From the NCBI GenBank assembly GCA_964446955.1, contig CAYUQJ010000007.1, positions 1-64,000 on the forward strand: a stretch of DNA of 64,000 nucleotides. The letters are read 5' to 3'. The notes under the pieces were generated by a model. It did not search any database. It saw nothing but the letters and a program-made list of their open reading frames with translations, and had not been told where the DNA came from. Position 1 is the stretch's first letter; each line of letters starts with the position of its first letter. This stretch comes from Leptolinea sp964446955. GTDB lineage: Bacteria > Chloroflexota > Anaerolineae > Anaerolineales > Anaerolineaceae. The position numbers were made by a program, and so were the translations under genes. Of this stretch, positions 26,937-36,658 are shown piece after piece.

Positions 26937-27180
26937 ACCATTTTTTTAGCATCACCAGCAGTACGATGGTTGGGGGACAACTGCAAAGGACGGTGATTGC
27001 GGACATTACTTAAGGTGGGGCATGGAATATCATTGATGCAACACCATCCAGTCCTATTATCATGACTTAAAACAACAGATATGAATAAATCACAAACTTC
27101 CATATCAAATTTTTATCTTCTCTCAATTTTGACTCCGTTTCAGATGTTGTGGATAGATGTAGATTTAATATAGGAAAAAT

Positions 27181-27945
27181 TTAGAATTTCATTTCAGCTA
27201 ACCATGTGGTTAGACGATCTTCGCGGGACTTAAGATCATCTTGTTTTTTCTCAAATTTTTCCAGATTGTACTCTCCAACGATTTTGCCGTCGAGAATATA
27301 TAAAACTCTTTCAGTTCTGGCAGCTACTTTTGGGTCATGAGTGACAAGCAAGATCGTCGCGCCGTTTTTATGAATTTCTGTCAGCAGATTCATCACTTCA
27401 TGTGCTGATGTGGAATTCAATGCTCCAGTCAGTTCATCACCAAAGATAATCTTTGGGTCATTGATCAATGCACGACAGATGCCCACCCGTTGAAGCTGTC
27501 CTCCAGAGGTTTGGGTGACGTCACGTTTCTCAAGATCCTCAATACCTGCTTTTGCCATCAAGATTCTGGCTTTTTTAATAACTTCTTTAGTGTCATTACG
27601 GCTATCACGCAGGGAAGGTAGGATAATGTTATCAAGAATGTTCAGGTTCTTAAGTAAAGTCGGCTGCTGGAAGATAAACCCCATTTTCATTCGGCGAATG
27701 TCAGACAGTTCATTTTCGTTATAGACAGCCAAGTCTTGCCCATCGAAGATGACCTTTCCATCGTCAACATAATCCATGCCGCTCAAAGCAAATAAAAGCG
27801 TGGATTTTCCAGAACCTGAGGGGCCCATAACTGAGACGAATTCCCCTTCATTAATTTGTACCGAAACATTGTCGAGAATTTTGTGTTTTTGGTCGCTTCC
27901 ACCAGAATACTTGCTGATATTTTTGCAGTTAATTAGAGTTTTCAT
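27181..27945 (-). CDS. ABC exporter ATP-binding protein (MacB/LolD-type)
   Basis: 254 aa, one ABC domain. Walker A is GPSGSGKSTLLFALSG, the Q-loop is FIFQQPTLLKNLN, the signature reads TSGGQLQRVG (a T replaces the usual L), Walker B is IIFGDELTGAL and the H-loop is LLVTHD. It is the partner of the FtsX-like permease 3 bp upstream, and AAGGAG lies before the ATG. Such pairs expel antimicrobial peptides or lipoproteins, or regulate envelope enzymes; this one cannot be narrowed further. About 30 basic/acidic residues extend the C-terminus (KFEKKQDDLKSREDRL). Confidence 0.9.
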   Translation of the reverse strand: MKTLINCKNISKYSGGSDQKHKILDNVSVQINEGEFVSVMGPSGSGKSTLLFALSGMDYVDDGKVIFDGQDLAVYNENELSDIRRMKMGFIFQQPTLLKNLNILDNIILPSLRDSRNDTKEVIKKARILMAKAGIEDLEKRDVTQTSGGQLQRVGICRALINDPKIIFGDELTGALNSTSAHEVMNLLTEIHKNGATILLVTHDPKVAARTERVLYILDGKIVGEYNLEKFEKKQDDLKSREDRLTTWLAEMKF

Positions 27946-27948
27946 GAT

Positions 27949-30267
27949 TTACTCCTTAATATTTTCAGATAAGATAATTTGCTTCACATTCATTGTGCCA
28001 ATCCAAGTTGCGACCAGAACCACACCAATCATTAGCGCTGGCGAAAGAAGGTAAGCCAAGTATGAATTGATTACGAACTTGAATGAGGATGCTCCGAACA
28101 TCGCTATAACCAATCCAACGATTTTTTCTCCGAGTGAATTCGCCAGTAACGTGCCAAGCAAAATCCCGATTATGAGGACAAAGACCGATCTTGCAAGATA
28201 TTGAACAGAGATATCTTTATTTGAAAAGCCAAGGGCTTTCAGGATAGCAATTGAAAAACGATCTTTGGCAATGAGCATTCTCATAAATAGAACTGTCACT
28301 AAAAACGAATTTATTAGTGCAATGATGAAGGTGACAAAGGTAGCCTTTCCGATTGACCTTATGGTTGAGCCAAAAGTCTGCTCAATATTTAGGGCTATGT
28401 CTGAAATCTTTGCAAAAGGGAATTTCTTTGTATACTCCGCCATCTTATACGGGATGATAGTTCTGTCAGCCAGCTTCACACTAATAACGCTCCACATGAT
28501 GTCGGCTGAATAATAGGAAAAGACCGCTTTTGCAGTTTTCCCGCCATTTGTGATATCAGAATAAATTCCGCTGATAATTAGGTTTTGTTCATGCCCATTG
28601 ACAATCAGGGTAAGGTAATCACCGACACTTTTCCCCAACTCAGATGCATTTGCCGCGGAAAGAGCGATTTCGTTATCTTCAACTGGTGCAACGCCCGAAG
28701 AGTATGTAATGGGGAAAATGGAATGATTGCCTAATTCAACTTTCAAGCGTTCTTTCGAACCATCAGCCAGTTTGGTGACAAAGGAGTGGGTTTTTAGGAC
28801 GACAAATTTGGAAATTAATGGATCGGATTCCATTACCTGGCTGATTTCAGATGATTTGCTGGAAATGTCATCTGTTTGTTGAATGTCAAAACGCAAATCG
28901 CAATTCCCTATTCCCATGTAGGTAATGAAATCATTGGATGAAATTGTATTATGTAAATTCTGTGGGACTATGACGATAAATGTGGAAATTACTATAACAA
29001 TAAGCATCGTTGCATAAATTTCTCTCCTGAATAGAACATCTTTTATACCGAGAAAAGTGTTTATTCCTAACAACTTATTGCGGCTTAAGGAGAAATAATT
29101 AGTCCTGGCAGGTTTCCCCTGTAAGACGCCAAAGTGGATTGCTTCAACGGGAGAAATTTTTCGAAACTGGTTAAGTATGGTGTTCACATAGACTATTGTT
29201 GAAAGGAACACGAGGATAACGCTTAAACTTCCCAAGAGTAGGGAGTGTGACGAATTTGCACTTTCACCCAAATTAAGACGTATGTTCTCGAGCAGCATGT
29301 TCTTAAAGACGAAAGAAAGTGCATATCCTAATATGCAGGCTAAGGCCGCTAATGCCGCGTACTTGGCTAAATATATCTTCTTGATCTCTAAGATGCGCAA
29401 ACCAATGGCTTTCATTACACCGATTTCAAGATAATCGTCTTCAATCTTTGCCAGTAGTGAGAAGCGAATACACATGAACGCAATTAATATAACTAACACA
29501 CTTACCATAAGAATGACCGCTATCATCAACCCATCAGAAATTGCATTAATTGTTTTGAACAATGGGAATGTGATGGTTGGCCCGTTCGCTTCAAATCCTT
29601 CAGAAACGTACTTGGCTTCGAATTCACCCAGTTTTGACAGGTTTTTCAACCTAAATTCAATAAGGTATTCCAGATTTCCTAATGGTCTAAATTCGGTGTA
29701 ATCGGTTTGGCTGATTAGAAATCTCTTCGAAGAAGCTAGAAGTGAGTTCATTTGTGAATCTCGCAGAAAACCAGCAACTATCAATTCTTTTCCATAGACC
29801 AGTACACGGTCGCCAAGTTTGGCAGTCTCGTTCTGCATATAACAAACCGGAAGAAAGATTTCTCCGACAGAAGGTTGGATTGGTTTACCATCAAAATCAA
29901 GCAGATAATCAAACTTTTTGCTTTGAATAATTAGTCCGTTGTCTTGAACACTATTTGCCAGCGATTTACCTGCGATAAATATTTGAGAATTGTCGATGTT
30001 AAGAAATTCAATAATTTGAAAGTCATCTACGTTTTTGTCCTGATTAGCGAAGGCGGTTATTTTTGGAATATTAATTTCGCCTGAATGCATCTGTAAAAAA
30101 TGTGGGGTTTTTGCCTGCTCCATCAGAGTGTCAATAGCGCCTGACAGGTTGACAATAAGAATCATTGCCAGTGATACTAACAGGGAGGCAGCAACAACAA
30201 ACAAAAAGGTCGTCAGTGTAACGGTTTTACTATTTAAGATGTCCTTTGTGATGATTCTCTTATACAT
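27949..30267 (-). CDS. ABC exporter permease with two FtsX domains
   Basis: 772 aa. Layout: membrane segment near residues 17-40, an external MacB-type region to about 240, three FtsX segments (~245-370, with VMKAIGLRILEIKKIYLAKYAAL), another segment near 420, a second external region (~440-620), and a final FtsX triplet (ILKALGFSNKDISVQYLARSVFVL). This is the single-chain, duplicated form of the FtsX-permease family. It pairs with the ATPase just downstream. The region is AT-richer than the rest of the window, which would fit acquisition together with the CPBP remnant. Confidence 0.88.
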   Translation of the reverse strand: MYKRIITKDILNSKTVTLTTFLFVVAASLLVSLAMILIVNLSGAIDTLMEQAKTPHFLQMHSGEINIPKITAFANQDKNVDDFQIIEFLNIDNSQIFIAGKSLANSVQDNGLIIQSKKFDYLLDFDGKPIQPSVGEIFLPVCYMQNETAKLGDRVLVYGKELIVAGFLRDSQMNSLLASSKRFLISQTDYTEFRPLGNLEYLIEFRLKNLSKLGEFEAKYVSEGFEANGPTITFPLFKTINAISDGLMIAVILMVSVLVILIAFMCIRFSLLAKIEDDYLEIGVMKAIGLRILEIKKIYLAKYAALAALACILGYALSFVFKNMLLENIRLNLGESANSSHSLLLGSLSVILVFLSTIVYVNTILNQFRKISPVEAIHFGVLQGKPARTNYFSLSRNKLLGINTFLGIKDVLFRREIYATMLIVIVISTFIVIVPQNLHNTISSNDFITYMGIGNCDLRFDIQQTDDISSKSSEISQVMESDPLISKFVVLKTHSFVTKLADGSKERLKVELGNHSIFPITYSSGVAPVEDNEIALSAANASELGKSVGDYLTLIVNGHEQNLIISGIYSDITNGGKTAKAVFSYYSADIMWSVISVKLADRTIIPYKMAEYTKKFPFAKISDIALNIEQTFGSTIRSIGKATFVTFIIALINSFLVTVLFMRMLIAKDRFSIAILKALGFSNKDISVQYLARSVFVLIIGILLGTLLANSLGEKIVGLVIAMFGASSFKFVINSYLAYLLSPALMIGVVLVATWIGTMNVKQIILSENIKE

Positions 30268-30535
30268 TGCTGCCCTCTATATTGTTCTTCAAGTGTTGTA
30301 TTATTGAAATTTCTGTTCGTGCTTTTGTGGAATATCTTTTTCTGATGATCATATAGTTCCCATATCCAGTGGTTCGTTTTTCGGATTCAGGTAATATAAA
30401 ACACTAGGAATTCCTTAGGTAGTAATTCCAATTTAATAGATTATTTTCCTGTTTGTTGCGCTAATTTGCCCAACTAAAAATTGAAGTGATATCTCGTGGT
30501 ATCTGTAAGAAACGATTATTTTTTGTTTTTCGTTG

Positions 30536-31159
30536 CTAATTTCTTTCTTCAAATAAGAATTGAAATGATCCGGGTTTGGCCTGAACCAATGTTTCAATGA
30601 TGACCGGGAGTGCGGCAGCACGGCGTATCAGATCGTCATCCGTCCATTGATAAATACCCGTATCCATCAGAAACTGTACGGCGGTGAGCAGAAATTCAGC
30701 CGTTTCCAGCGGTTTTTCCACTTTGAACAAGCCTTCATCCGCGCCCTGACGAATGACCTGAGCGTATAGAGGCGCCGTCTGTTTTATGGTGGTAGCCAAC
30801 ATGGTCGCATGCATTCCCGAGTTGCTGGGATTGTGCAGATGGTCAAGCAGGTCGGGATTCTCGTCAGAGATATTGCCGGCCGCGATCAGTTGTTGAATGA
30901 GCTCCAGCGCGTTGCCTTTCCCATGTTTTACAACGTGCTCCATCTTTTCATACGCCTCATCTGCCATCTGATCAATGACGGCATCCAGTAAATCTTCTTT
31001 GGATTTGAAGTAATAGTAGATCGTGCCTTTAGCGATACCAAGTTCATCCATTACATCCTGCATGGTGGTTTTTTCATAATCACGGGTCTGAAACAGTCGG
31101 CGGGCGGCGAGAATGATCTCCGCTTTACGAGTTTCAGGATCTTTCACTGTTCTAACCAT
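30536..31159 (-). CDS. TetR-family transcriptional repressor
   Basis: 207 aa. The N-terminal helix-turn-helix is clear (RKAEIILAARRLFQTRDYEKTTMQDVMDELGIAKGTIYYYFKSKEDLLDAV). The rest is the helical ligand-binding and dimerisation domain. AAAGGAG lies before the ATG. Its own promoter contains a 17-bp palindrome that recurs at the MFS exporter promoter 5 kb away, so it most likely represses itself and the exporter. The inducer is unknown, probably the exporter's substrate. Confidence 0.92.
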   Translation of the reverse strand: MVRTVKDPETRKAEIILAARRLFQTRDYEKTTMQDVMDELGIAKGTIYYYFKSKEDLLDAVIDQMADEAYEKMEHVVKHGKGNALELIQQLIAAGNISDENPDLLDHLHNPSNSGMHATMLATTIKQTAPLYAQVIRQGADEGLFKVEKPLETAEFLLTAVQFLMDTGIYQWTDDDLIRRAAALPVIIETLVQAKPGSFQFLFEERN

Positions 31160-31176
31160 TGAGAATCTCCTTTTTT

Positions 31177-31193
31177 TGACCGACCGTCGATTA
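31177..31193. promoter_or_regulatory. Second, degenerate TetR site near the repressor start
   Basis: TGACCGACCGTCGATTA keeps the left half and centre of the operator but has lost most of the right half. It lies between the promoter and the ribosome binding site of the TetR gene and could be a weak secondary site. Confidence 0.45.
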
Positions 31194-31202
31194 ATTAGCT
31201 AT

Positions 31203-31231
31203 ACTATATCATATGACTGACCGTCAGTCAA
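31203..31231 (-). promoter_or_regulatory. Autoregulated promoter of the TetR gene with palindromic operator
   Basis: On the minus strand TTGACT (31231-31226), 17 bases and TATAGT (31208-31203). The perfect palindrome TGACTGAC-C-GTCAGTCA (31214-31230) overlaps the -35 box and spacer. Confidence 0.88.
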
Positions 31232-31250
31232 TAGATAATTTATATATAAA

Positions 31251-31285
31251 TAGCTGGTTCAGCATAGAAGATGTTGAACCAGCTA
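31251..31285 (-). terminator. Terminator of the molybdenum hydroxylase gene
   Basis: TAGCTGGTTCA (31251-31261) pairs perfectly with TGAACCAGCTA (31275-31285), 24 bp beyond the stop codon of the hydroxylase gene, followed by an AT-rich tail on the minus strand. Confidence 0.7.
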
Positions 31286-31308
31286 TATGGTGATTGCGGC
31301 AATGCTGT

Positions 31309-34224
31309 TTATTTACTGTTTTTTATCGATTGAAGAACGCGTTCTTTTGTATATGGAACTTCACGCATCCAAATACCTGTGGCATCGTGCAGTGCGCTGG
31401 CAAGAGCGGGGGCGACACCATCAATGGCAATTTCTGAAACTGATTTTGCTCCGAAGGGTCCGGTAGGTTCATCTGTTTGGACAAACATAACATCCATAAT
31501 GGGCATGCCTTCCGCATGTGGAATTTTGTAGCTGTTCAGATCAGCGTTTAGTGGTTGTCCATCCTTTGTGAACAACATCTCTTCTGTTGTAGCAAAACCG
31601 AGTGCCTGAGACATGCCGCCTTCCACCTGGCCCGCGGCGGTAATCGGGTTGATAACCCTCCCACAATCAACGACCATGAGCAACCGCTCAACTTTGGTTT
31701 CGCCGGTTTCCATATTGACTTCAATTTCCGCGAATTGGGAAGCTGTCGGGGGCGGGCTGACCGGGCTTATGTGCGATGCTGTTGCCATGATCTGATGTTG
31801 ATTCTGTTGGTGCAGGCAGCTCAGTCCAATTTCTTCCAATGTGACCTTGCGCCCGTCGGTTGCAACTACGCAGCGGTCTCCAATCGAGAGTGAATGGGTA
31901 TCCTTCAACTCCAGCATTACCGCCGCCTGTTCCAGCAACTGATCCTTTATTTCCAGGGCTGCTTTTCTGACGGCTCCTCCACTTACATAAGTGGTGCTGC
32001 TGGCGTACGCTCCTTTATCAAATGGTGTGAAATCTGTATCTGAGGAGTAGACTATGATGTCATCAAGCGGGACGCCAAGAACTTCGGCGGCAATTTGCCC
32101 AAGGATCGTGTCTGACCCGGTACCCAGGTCTGTGGCACCTATCAACAGATTGAAGGATCCATCATCGTTCATTTTTAGCGTAGCGGCTGCCATATCAAGA
32201 TTGGCTATTCCACTACCGTGCATTACCACGGCCATACCGATTCCCCGCCTGATATGTCCAGTCTGGCTTCTATTTGCCTTCCGTTTTTCGTAGAAATCCG
32301 TTGCCTTTAAGCCGATTTCCACGCATTGTTCGAAACCACTGGACTTCATGGCCTGTTTTACCCCTGGCCTTCCTTCCCCCAATTTTTCGGAAAGATGCAT
32401 GTCCTCCCCGATTTGTAGCCAATTCTTTTTCTTAAATTGAACTACATCCATACCGAGCTTTTCCGCAATTTCCTCCATGAGCACTTCCATACCATACTGG
32501 CATTGCATGGCACCATAACCGCGGAAAGCGCCGGCAGGTGGTTTATTGGTGTAAACCACATCACAGATAAAGCGGGCATTTGGTGGGTTATAGAGGGTCA
32601 GGCCCTTAAAGCCCCCAACCATATTGACTGTCAGACCGTGTGTTCCGTAGGCGCCTGTGTCACCAATCAGATAGAGCGATGCTGTAGTAACCTGGTCGCC
32701 TTTTACACCTACTTTGTAACGAACAATATTGGCATGGCGAGATCGGGAACATAGAAATTCCTGGCGGCGGTCGAATTGCATACGAACCGGATGCCCGGTC
32801 TTAATGGTCAGCAGGGAACATAGATCTTCCAGCAGGATTTCCTGTTTGTTACCAAATCCACCGCCAATTCTGGGTTTTATGACACGGATCTTTTTTACAG
32901 GCATTCCCACAAGAGGGGCGATTATCCGTCGGACGTGGAAGGGAACCTGTGTACTTGTGCGGACTACCAACCGATCATCTTCATCTAAATATGTAATACA
33001 AACGTGGGGCTCAAGGTGCGCATGCTGCTGCTTGGGTGTACGATATTCTCCCTCGAATATGTGGTCTGCGTCTCTGAACCCTTTATCAACATCTCCCACT
33101 TCTGCTTCAATATGATGCACAATGTTGTGCGCCGGGTCGTGTATTCCCTCGGTGTCGGCTTCCGTATGGATGATTGGCGCTCCATCTTTCATTGCCATCT
33201 CAGGGTCAATGACCGCCGGGAGGACTTCGTATTCCACATCTATCAAATTTAGCGCGGCTTTTGCAATCTCTGGTGTTTCTGCCGCGACCACTGCAACCCG
33301 ATCCCCAACATGACGGACTATATCGTCCAAAACCACCTGATCATATGGTTTGGGCTGTGGATAGCTCTGCCCACCCGTGGCGTACTTAATCCGTGGGACA
33401 TCCATGTGGGTCAAAACAGCATGAACTCCTGGAAGAGCTTTGGCCTTTGTTGTGTCAATCCGCAAGATCTTCGCGTACGCGTGCGGGCTTGTGAGTAACT
33501 CGGCGTAGAGCATTTCAGGTAACCGGAAATCATCGGTAAATACAGGTCGGCCCAACGCGAGCTTCTTCGCGTCTACTTTCTTTTCCGGGTGTCCCACGGT
33601 TTTTGTCTTGCTCATGGAATCCGGTGTAAAAACCAGTGGTGGGAGAGGGTCGTGATTGGCATCGCGGCGCAGGTATTCAACAGGTATTTGAGCCATATGT
33701 AGATTTTCAGGTAAAACCTTGTCCAGCTGTTGAAACGGGGATACCTTCTCTCCACGCCGTACTGCTGCAGCCCGTTTTACAGCATCAACTCCACGGACGT
33801 AACCGGTGCAACGACAAAGAACAGGATCAAGCGCTTTTTGAATCTCTGCCACTGTCGGATTCGGATTGCTATCGAGGAGGGCTTTGGCAGAAAGGATCAT
33901 TGCGGGAGTACAGAAGCCGCATTGGATAGCCCCTGTATCTACGAAGGCTTCCTGAATGGGATCTAATTTGCCATCGACAGGTAAGCCTTCAATAGTGGTA
34001 ATGTCGAAATTATTCATTGAAACGGCCTTGACCTGACAACTCTTGACCGGCTTTCCATTCACGAGAACAGTGCATACGCCACAGTCACCAACCCCGCATC
34101 CATACTTTACGCTGAAATAACCGGCATTCCGCAGCGCATCCAGCAATGTTTCTTCCGGTGAGACAAGAAGGTTTTTCTTGGTTCCATTAATCGTTAGGGT
34201 GATCTCTTTTTTTGTGGTTTGCAT
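31309..34224 (-). CDS. Fused [2Fe-2S]-molybdopterin hydroxylase (aldehyde oxidoreductase/xanthine dehydrogenase family)
   Basis: About 971 aa from ATG 34224, preceded by AGGA at 8 bases; a start at 34359 adds a 45-residue tail unlike the family. Residues ~5-80 are a plant-type [2Fe-2S] domain (YGCGVGDCGVCTVLVNG, then C). Residues ~80-160 are the second helical [2Fe-2S] domain (CGFCTPAMIL ... CRCTGYV). The rest is the molybdopterin-binding part (GRPVFTDDF, GGGFGNKQEI, AFRGYGAMQCQYGMEVL) ending with GPFGAKSVSEIAIDG, where the Glu takes the place of the catalytic base. As in Desulfovibrio aldehyde oxidoreductase there is no FAD domain, and no FAD-subunit or cofactor-maturation gene is nearby. 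The substrate (aldehyde, purine or other heterocycle) cannot be told. Confidence 0.88.
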   Translation of the reverse strand: MQTTKKEITLTINGTKKNLLVSPEETLLDALRNAGYFSVKYGCGVGDCGVCTVLVNGKPVKSCQVKAVSMNNFDITTIEGLPVDGKLDPIQEAFVDTGAIQCGFCTPAMILSAKALLDSNPNPTVAEIQKALDPVLCRCTGYVRGVDAVKRAAAVRRGEKVSPFQQLDKVLPENLHMAQIPVEYLRRDANHDPLPPLVFTPDSMSKTKTVGHPEKKVDAKKLALGRPVFTDDFRLPEMLYAELLTSPHAYAKILRIDTTKAKALPGVHAVLTHMDVPRIKYATGGQSYPQPKPYDQVVLDDIVRHVGDRVAVVAAETPEIAKAALNLIDVEYEVLPAVIDPEMAMKDGAPIIHTEADTEGIHDPAHNIVHHIEAEVGDVDKGFRDADHIFEGEYRTPKQQHAHLEPHVCITYLDEDDRLVVRTSTQVPFHVRRIIAPLVGMPVKKIRVIKPRIGGGFGNKQEILLEDLCSLLTIKTGHPVRMQFDRRQEFLCSRSRHANIVRYKVGVKGDQVTTASLYLIGDTGAYGTHGLTVNMVGGFKGLTLYNPPNARFICDVVYTNKPPAGAFRGYGAMQCQYGMEVLMEEIAEKLGMDVVQFKKKNWLQIGEDMHLSEKLGEGRPGVKQAMKSSGFEQCVEIGLKATDFYEKRKANRSQTGHIRRGIGMAVVMHGSGIANLDMAAATLKMNDDGSFNLLIGATDLGTGSDTILGQIAAEVLGVPLDDIIVYSSDTDFTPFDKGAYASSTTYVSGGAVRKAALEIKDQLLEQAAVMLELKDTHSLSIGDRCVVATDGRKVTLEEIGLSCLHQQNQHQIMATASHISPVSPPPTASQFAEIEVNMETGETKVERLLMVVDCGRVINPITAAGQVEGGMSQALGFATTEEMLFTKDGQPLNADLNSYKIPHAEGMPIMDVMFVQTDEPTGPFGAKSVSEIAIDGVAPALASALHDATGIWMREVPYTKERVLQSIKNSK

Positions 34225-34411
34225 ATTTTTAATCCTGATTTTGGTTTTGGGAACTGAGTATCTCCATTCAGTATATACCGAAGCCGTTCCAAAAAAAACC
34301 GGAATGGTACGGAAATTCCTCCTAATATTTACGTAAGGAATCACTTGCCAGGGGTTCAAGCACTTTCAAGCTTTTAAGATCCGTTATGTCGAGTCAGGTT
34401 TTGCTCCTGGA

Positions 34412-34666
34412 TCACGATTTATATTGCTCCCAAATGCTTTCAACTGCCTCTTTGGATTCCCGCAGATCCTGCCCTGTCAACTCGCGATAGAATTTTATGG
34501 CTTCGATCTTGTCACCCCGCCGGATGGCATCGATCACCCGTGAATCAAGCAGCGCAGAATTGATTTGGCGCGAATACCCCATGTTCAACCGGTCATACAA
34601 CAGATCGACACGCCGTTCCAACTCATTGATCTGTTCCTGCATGTGGCGAATTTCTTCTGATTCCAT
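34412..34666 (-). CDS. Small protein with coiled coil and ribosomal bL12-C-terminal-like domain
   Basis: About 84 aa from ATG 34666, with GGAGG four bases upstream. Residues 1-30 (MESEEIRHMQEQINELERRV) form a coiled coil. The C-terminal 45 residues (AIRRGDKIEAIKFYRELTGQDLRESKEAVESI) match the helical C-terminal domain of ribosomal protein L7/L12 (KIxVIKxxRxxTGLGLKEAK). It is not the ribosomal protein itself, as the N-terminal dimerisation domain and hinge are absent. Stand-alone proteins of this kind are known, but their function is not. Confidence 0.75.
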   Translation of the reverse strand: MESEEIRHMQEQINELERRVDLLYDRLNMGYSRQINSALLDSRVIDAIRRGDKIEAIKFYRELTGQDLRESKEAVESIWEQYKS

Positions 34667-35089
34667 ATGGCCTCCAACCAGGATAAAACACACTTTATTA
34701 ATAAATTAAATATTCCTTATCCTATTGTTATGCAAATTATTATTGTATAGTTTCTCTGGTATCACTTTCACAGATTCGCCGTTGGGAGGGGAACACGTAT
34801 TTTGACCAGCCAGTGATTGGAGGCTCTTGTACAATTCGGAATTAAGATAATTTTTAAGTAAGTGATATACCCGTAGCGATTATAGGTACAGATGTTTTTG
34901 CCCATATCTAATCAGTTAGTCTAGGTGTTTTGCGAGTAGCTGGTAATTTGCTCATAAGAGAATTTGGGAAGCGATTTTTCATTACATGAATTTTAGAATT
35001 TCTGGAGACAACTGACCGATTGCGGGTTACTTTTGTTGCATAAAAAAAAGTCGTAAGTATTATTGAGATTATTTTGGACCAGTTTTCCA
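34667..35089. other. Intergenic stretch with no gene seen
   Basis: About 420 bp of AT-rich DNA between two minus-strand genes. Apart from the ribosome binding site of the gene at 34412 I see no reading frame with coding character, RNA gene or clear hairpin. Confidence 0.5.
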
Positions 35090-36535
35090 TCAGAAAAATT
35101 TCGGAAATGGAATAGCAAAATCCGGGGGTATGGAATACGTGTAAACAACGAAGTAATAAAATAAGTCCATAAAAGCGGCAGAAATGAGCAAAACAACGGC
35201 CAGTTTGGGAAATCCGCGGTCCCCAACCCAATTAATGGCAAGCCCGGCCAGCCAGAAGATGGCTGGAATGGAGACGACAAAATGGGGGCTGCTGTTGGGA
35301 ACGCTAAGCATGAAACCACCAAAGAAAGATGTTAACAAGATCCAGAGTATCGGCAGCCAGTTTTTGCGAAACAAGGCTGTCAGGAACCCGGCTTGAAATA
35401 TGATCGATGAAAGTCCAAATACTAGTGGGATTACCGGATGGTAAAAACCGTTTGGATCGGGGAAGAAATTGTATACTCCCAAAGAATGAACTCCCTGGTG
35501 CCATATGTATTTGCCGTAATTGATCTCCCCTAAAGAAGTGAATACCGCCTGGTTTTTCCAACCCCAATCATCATGCAGGCGGGCATAGTAAAAGTCTGGC
35601 TTTATAAATGAAAATGAAACCAACGGGCCAGCGATGACCAGCGCGGTTATTCCCATTCTGATAAGAAAAGAGATTTTTCGTTTCGCACTGCCACCAACTT
35701 GCCAACGCGTAAAAACCAGGAAAAGCAAAAGAAAAAGGACGATCTTGCTGCCGTGGTAGAAATATTGTGAAAAACCAAGTGCAACACCCGCCAGAACGGA
35801 GCCGCCATCCCATTTTTCCTCCCAGCCTTTACTGAACAGGAAAATGATGAGTGGAACCCAGATCGTGTCCCATATATTGTTCAGTGCCAACCGGGAGTAA
35901 TGAATGTCAAAGTGACTGCATACCAGTAAGACTGTCGCGAAAATGGCAGTCCTCTTACCGCTGAAATGCTTGATCATAAAGTAAGAGGTGATCGCGCCCA
36001 GGGAGCCTGCAATGGCGGAAGATAACCGGGCACCGCCGATCGAAAACCCAGACAATTTCATTGATGCCAGTATGAGGTAATGGTACAAAGCAGGCTGAGA
36101 TCCTGGCCCGGTCATAAAGGGGTTGATGACCTGCCCGGGAATTCCGAACAGGTCAACCATGGCAAACCGGGCAACTCCCGCCTCATCCACATGAAAAGCG
36201 CCGGGAATCGAACCAAGATTGATAACCCGGATCATCAGGGCTGCAAGAAATAAAAACGGAATCAGCCGGACATCCTCTTGCTCAATGTGGAATCCGGGTC
36301 GATATAGAATTGCAACTGTGAGGCAGACACATGCCAGCCACAACCAGAATTGCCACCCATTTACATGCGTATAAAGGGAATACTCCCACCCGATCCACAA
36401 AGATATGGTAAGACAGAGGATCAAAATAACCGCTTTTATCCATCCTACTGGTGAGGTTATCTGTTTATTAAAATTCCTGAGCGGAGGACTGTCTTTTTCT
36501 AATGTTTTCACAGAAATCAAACTCCCCCCAGACAT
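35090..36535 (-). CDS. GT-C family glycosyltransferase (PMT/ArnT-like)
   Basis: 481 aa with about 11 membrane segments. The first outer loop has VINLGSIPGAFHVDEAGVARFAM, with the DE pair of the catalytic site, followed by GPGSQPALYHYLILASMKLSGFSIGGARLSSAI, as in PMT/ArnT-type enzymes. It should transfer a sugar from a lipid carrier on the outer membrane face. The start is uncertain: ATG 36535 is given, but a GTG about 10 codons in has a GGGGAG site upstream. It is the first of a long run of envelope-related genes. Confidence 0.75.
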   Translation of the reverse strand: MSGGSLISVKTLEKDSPPLRNFNKQITSPVGWIKAVILILCLTISLWIGWEYSLYTHVNGWQFWLWLACVCLTVAILYRPGFHIEQEDVRLIPFLFLAALMIRVINLGSIPGAFHVDEAGVARFAMVDLFGIPGQVINPFMTGPGSQPALYHYLILASMKLSGFSIGGARLSSAIAGSLGAITSYFMIKHFSGKRTAIFATVLLVCSHFDIHYSRLALNNIWDTIWVPLIIFLFSKGWEEKWDGGSVLAGVALGFSQYFYHGSKIVLFLLLFLVFTRWQVGGSAKRKISFLIRMGITALVIAGPLVSFSFIKPDFYYARLHDDWGWKNQAVFTSLGEINYGKYIWHQGVHSLGVYNFFPDPNGFYHPVIPLVFGLSSIIFQAGFLTALFRKNWLPILWILLTSFFGGFMLSVPNSSPHFVVSIPAIFWLAGLAINWVGDRGFPKLAVVLLISAAFMDLFYYFVVYTYSIPPDFAIPFPKFF

Positions 36536-36658
36536 CGGTTTTGGAAATTTGAACGAACTTAAATAATACAGAAATGTAGCCTAAATCTGATTATTCTTGA
36601 TTATTACACAGACATCAAGAAAATCATTATCGGTTTTCAAAAGGCTTTTTCGAAAATG

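Noticed and set aside
34908..35322. Two minus-strand frames in the gap before the GT-C gene end
   Set aside because: They are shadows of the GT-C gene in other frames or run through AT-rich non-coding DNA.
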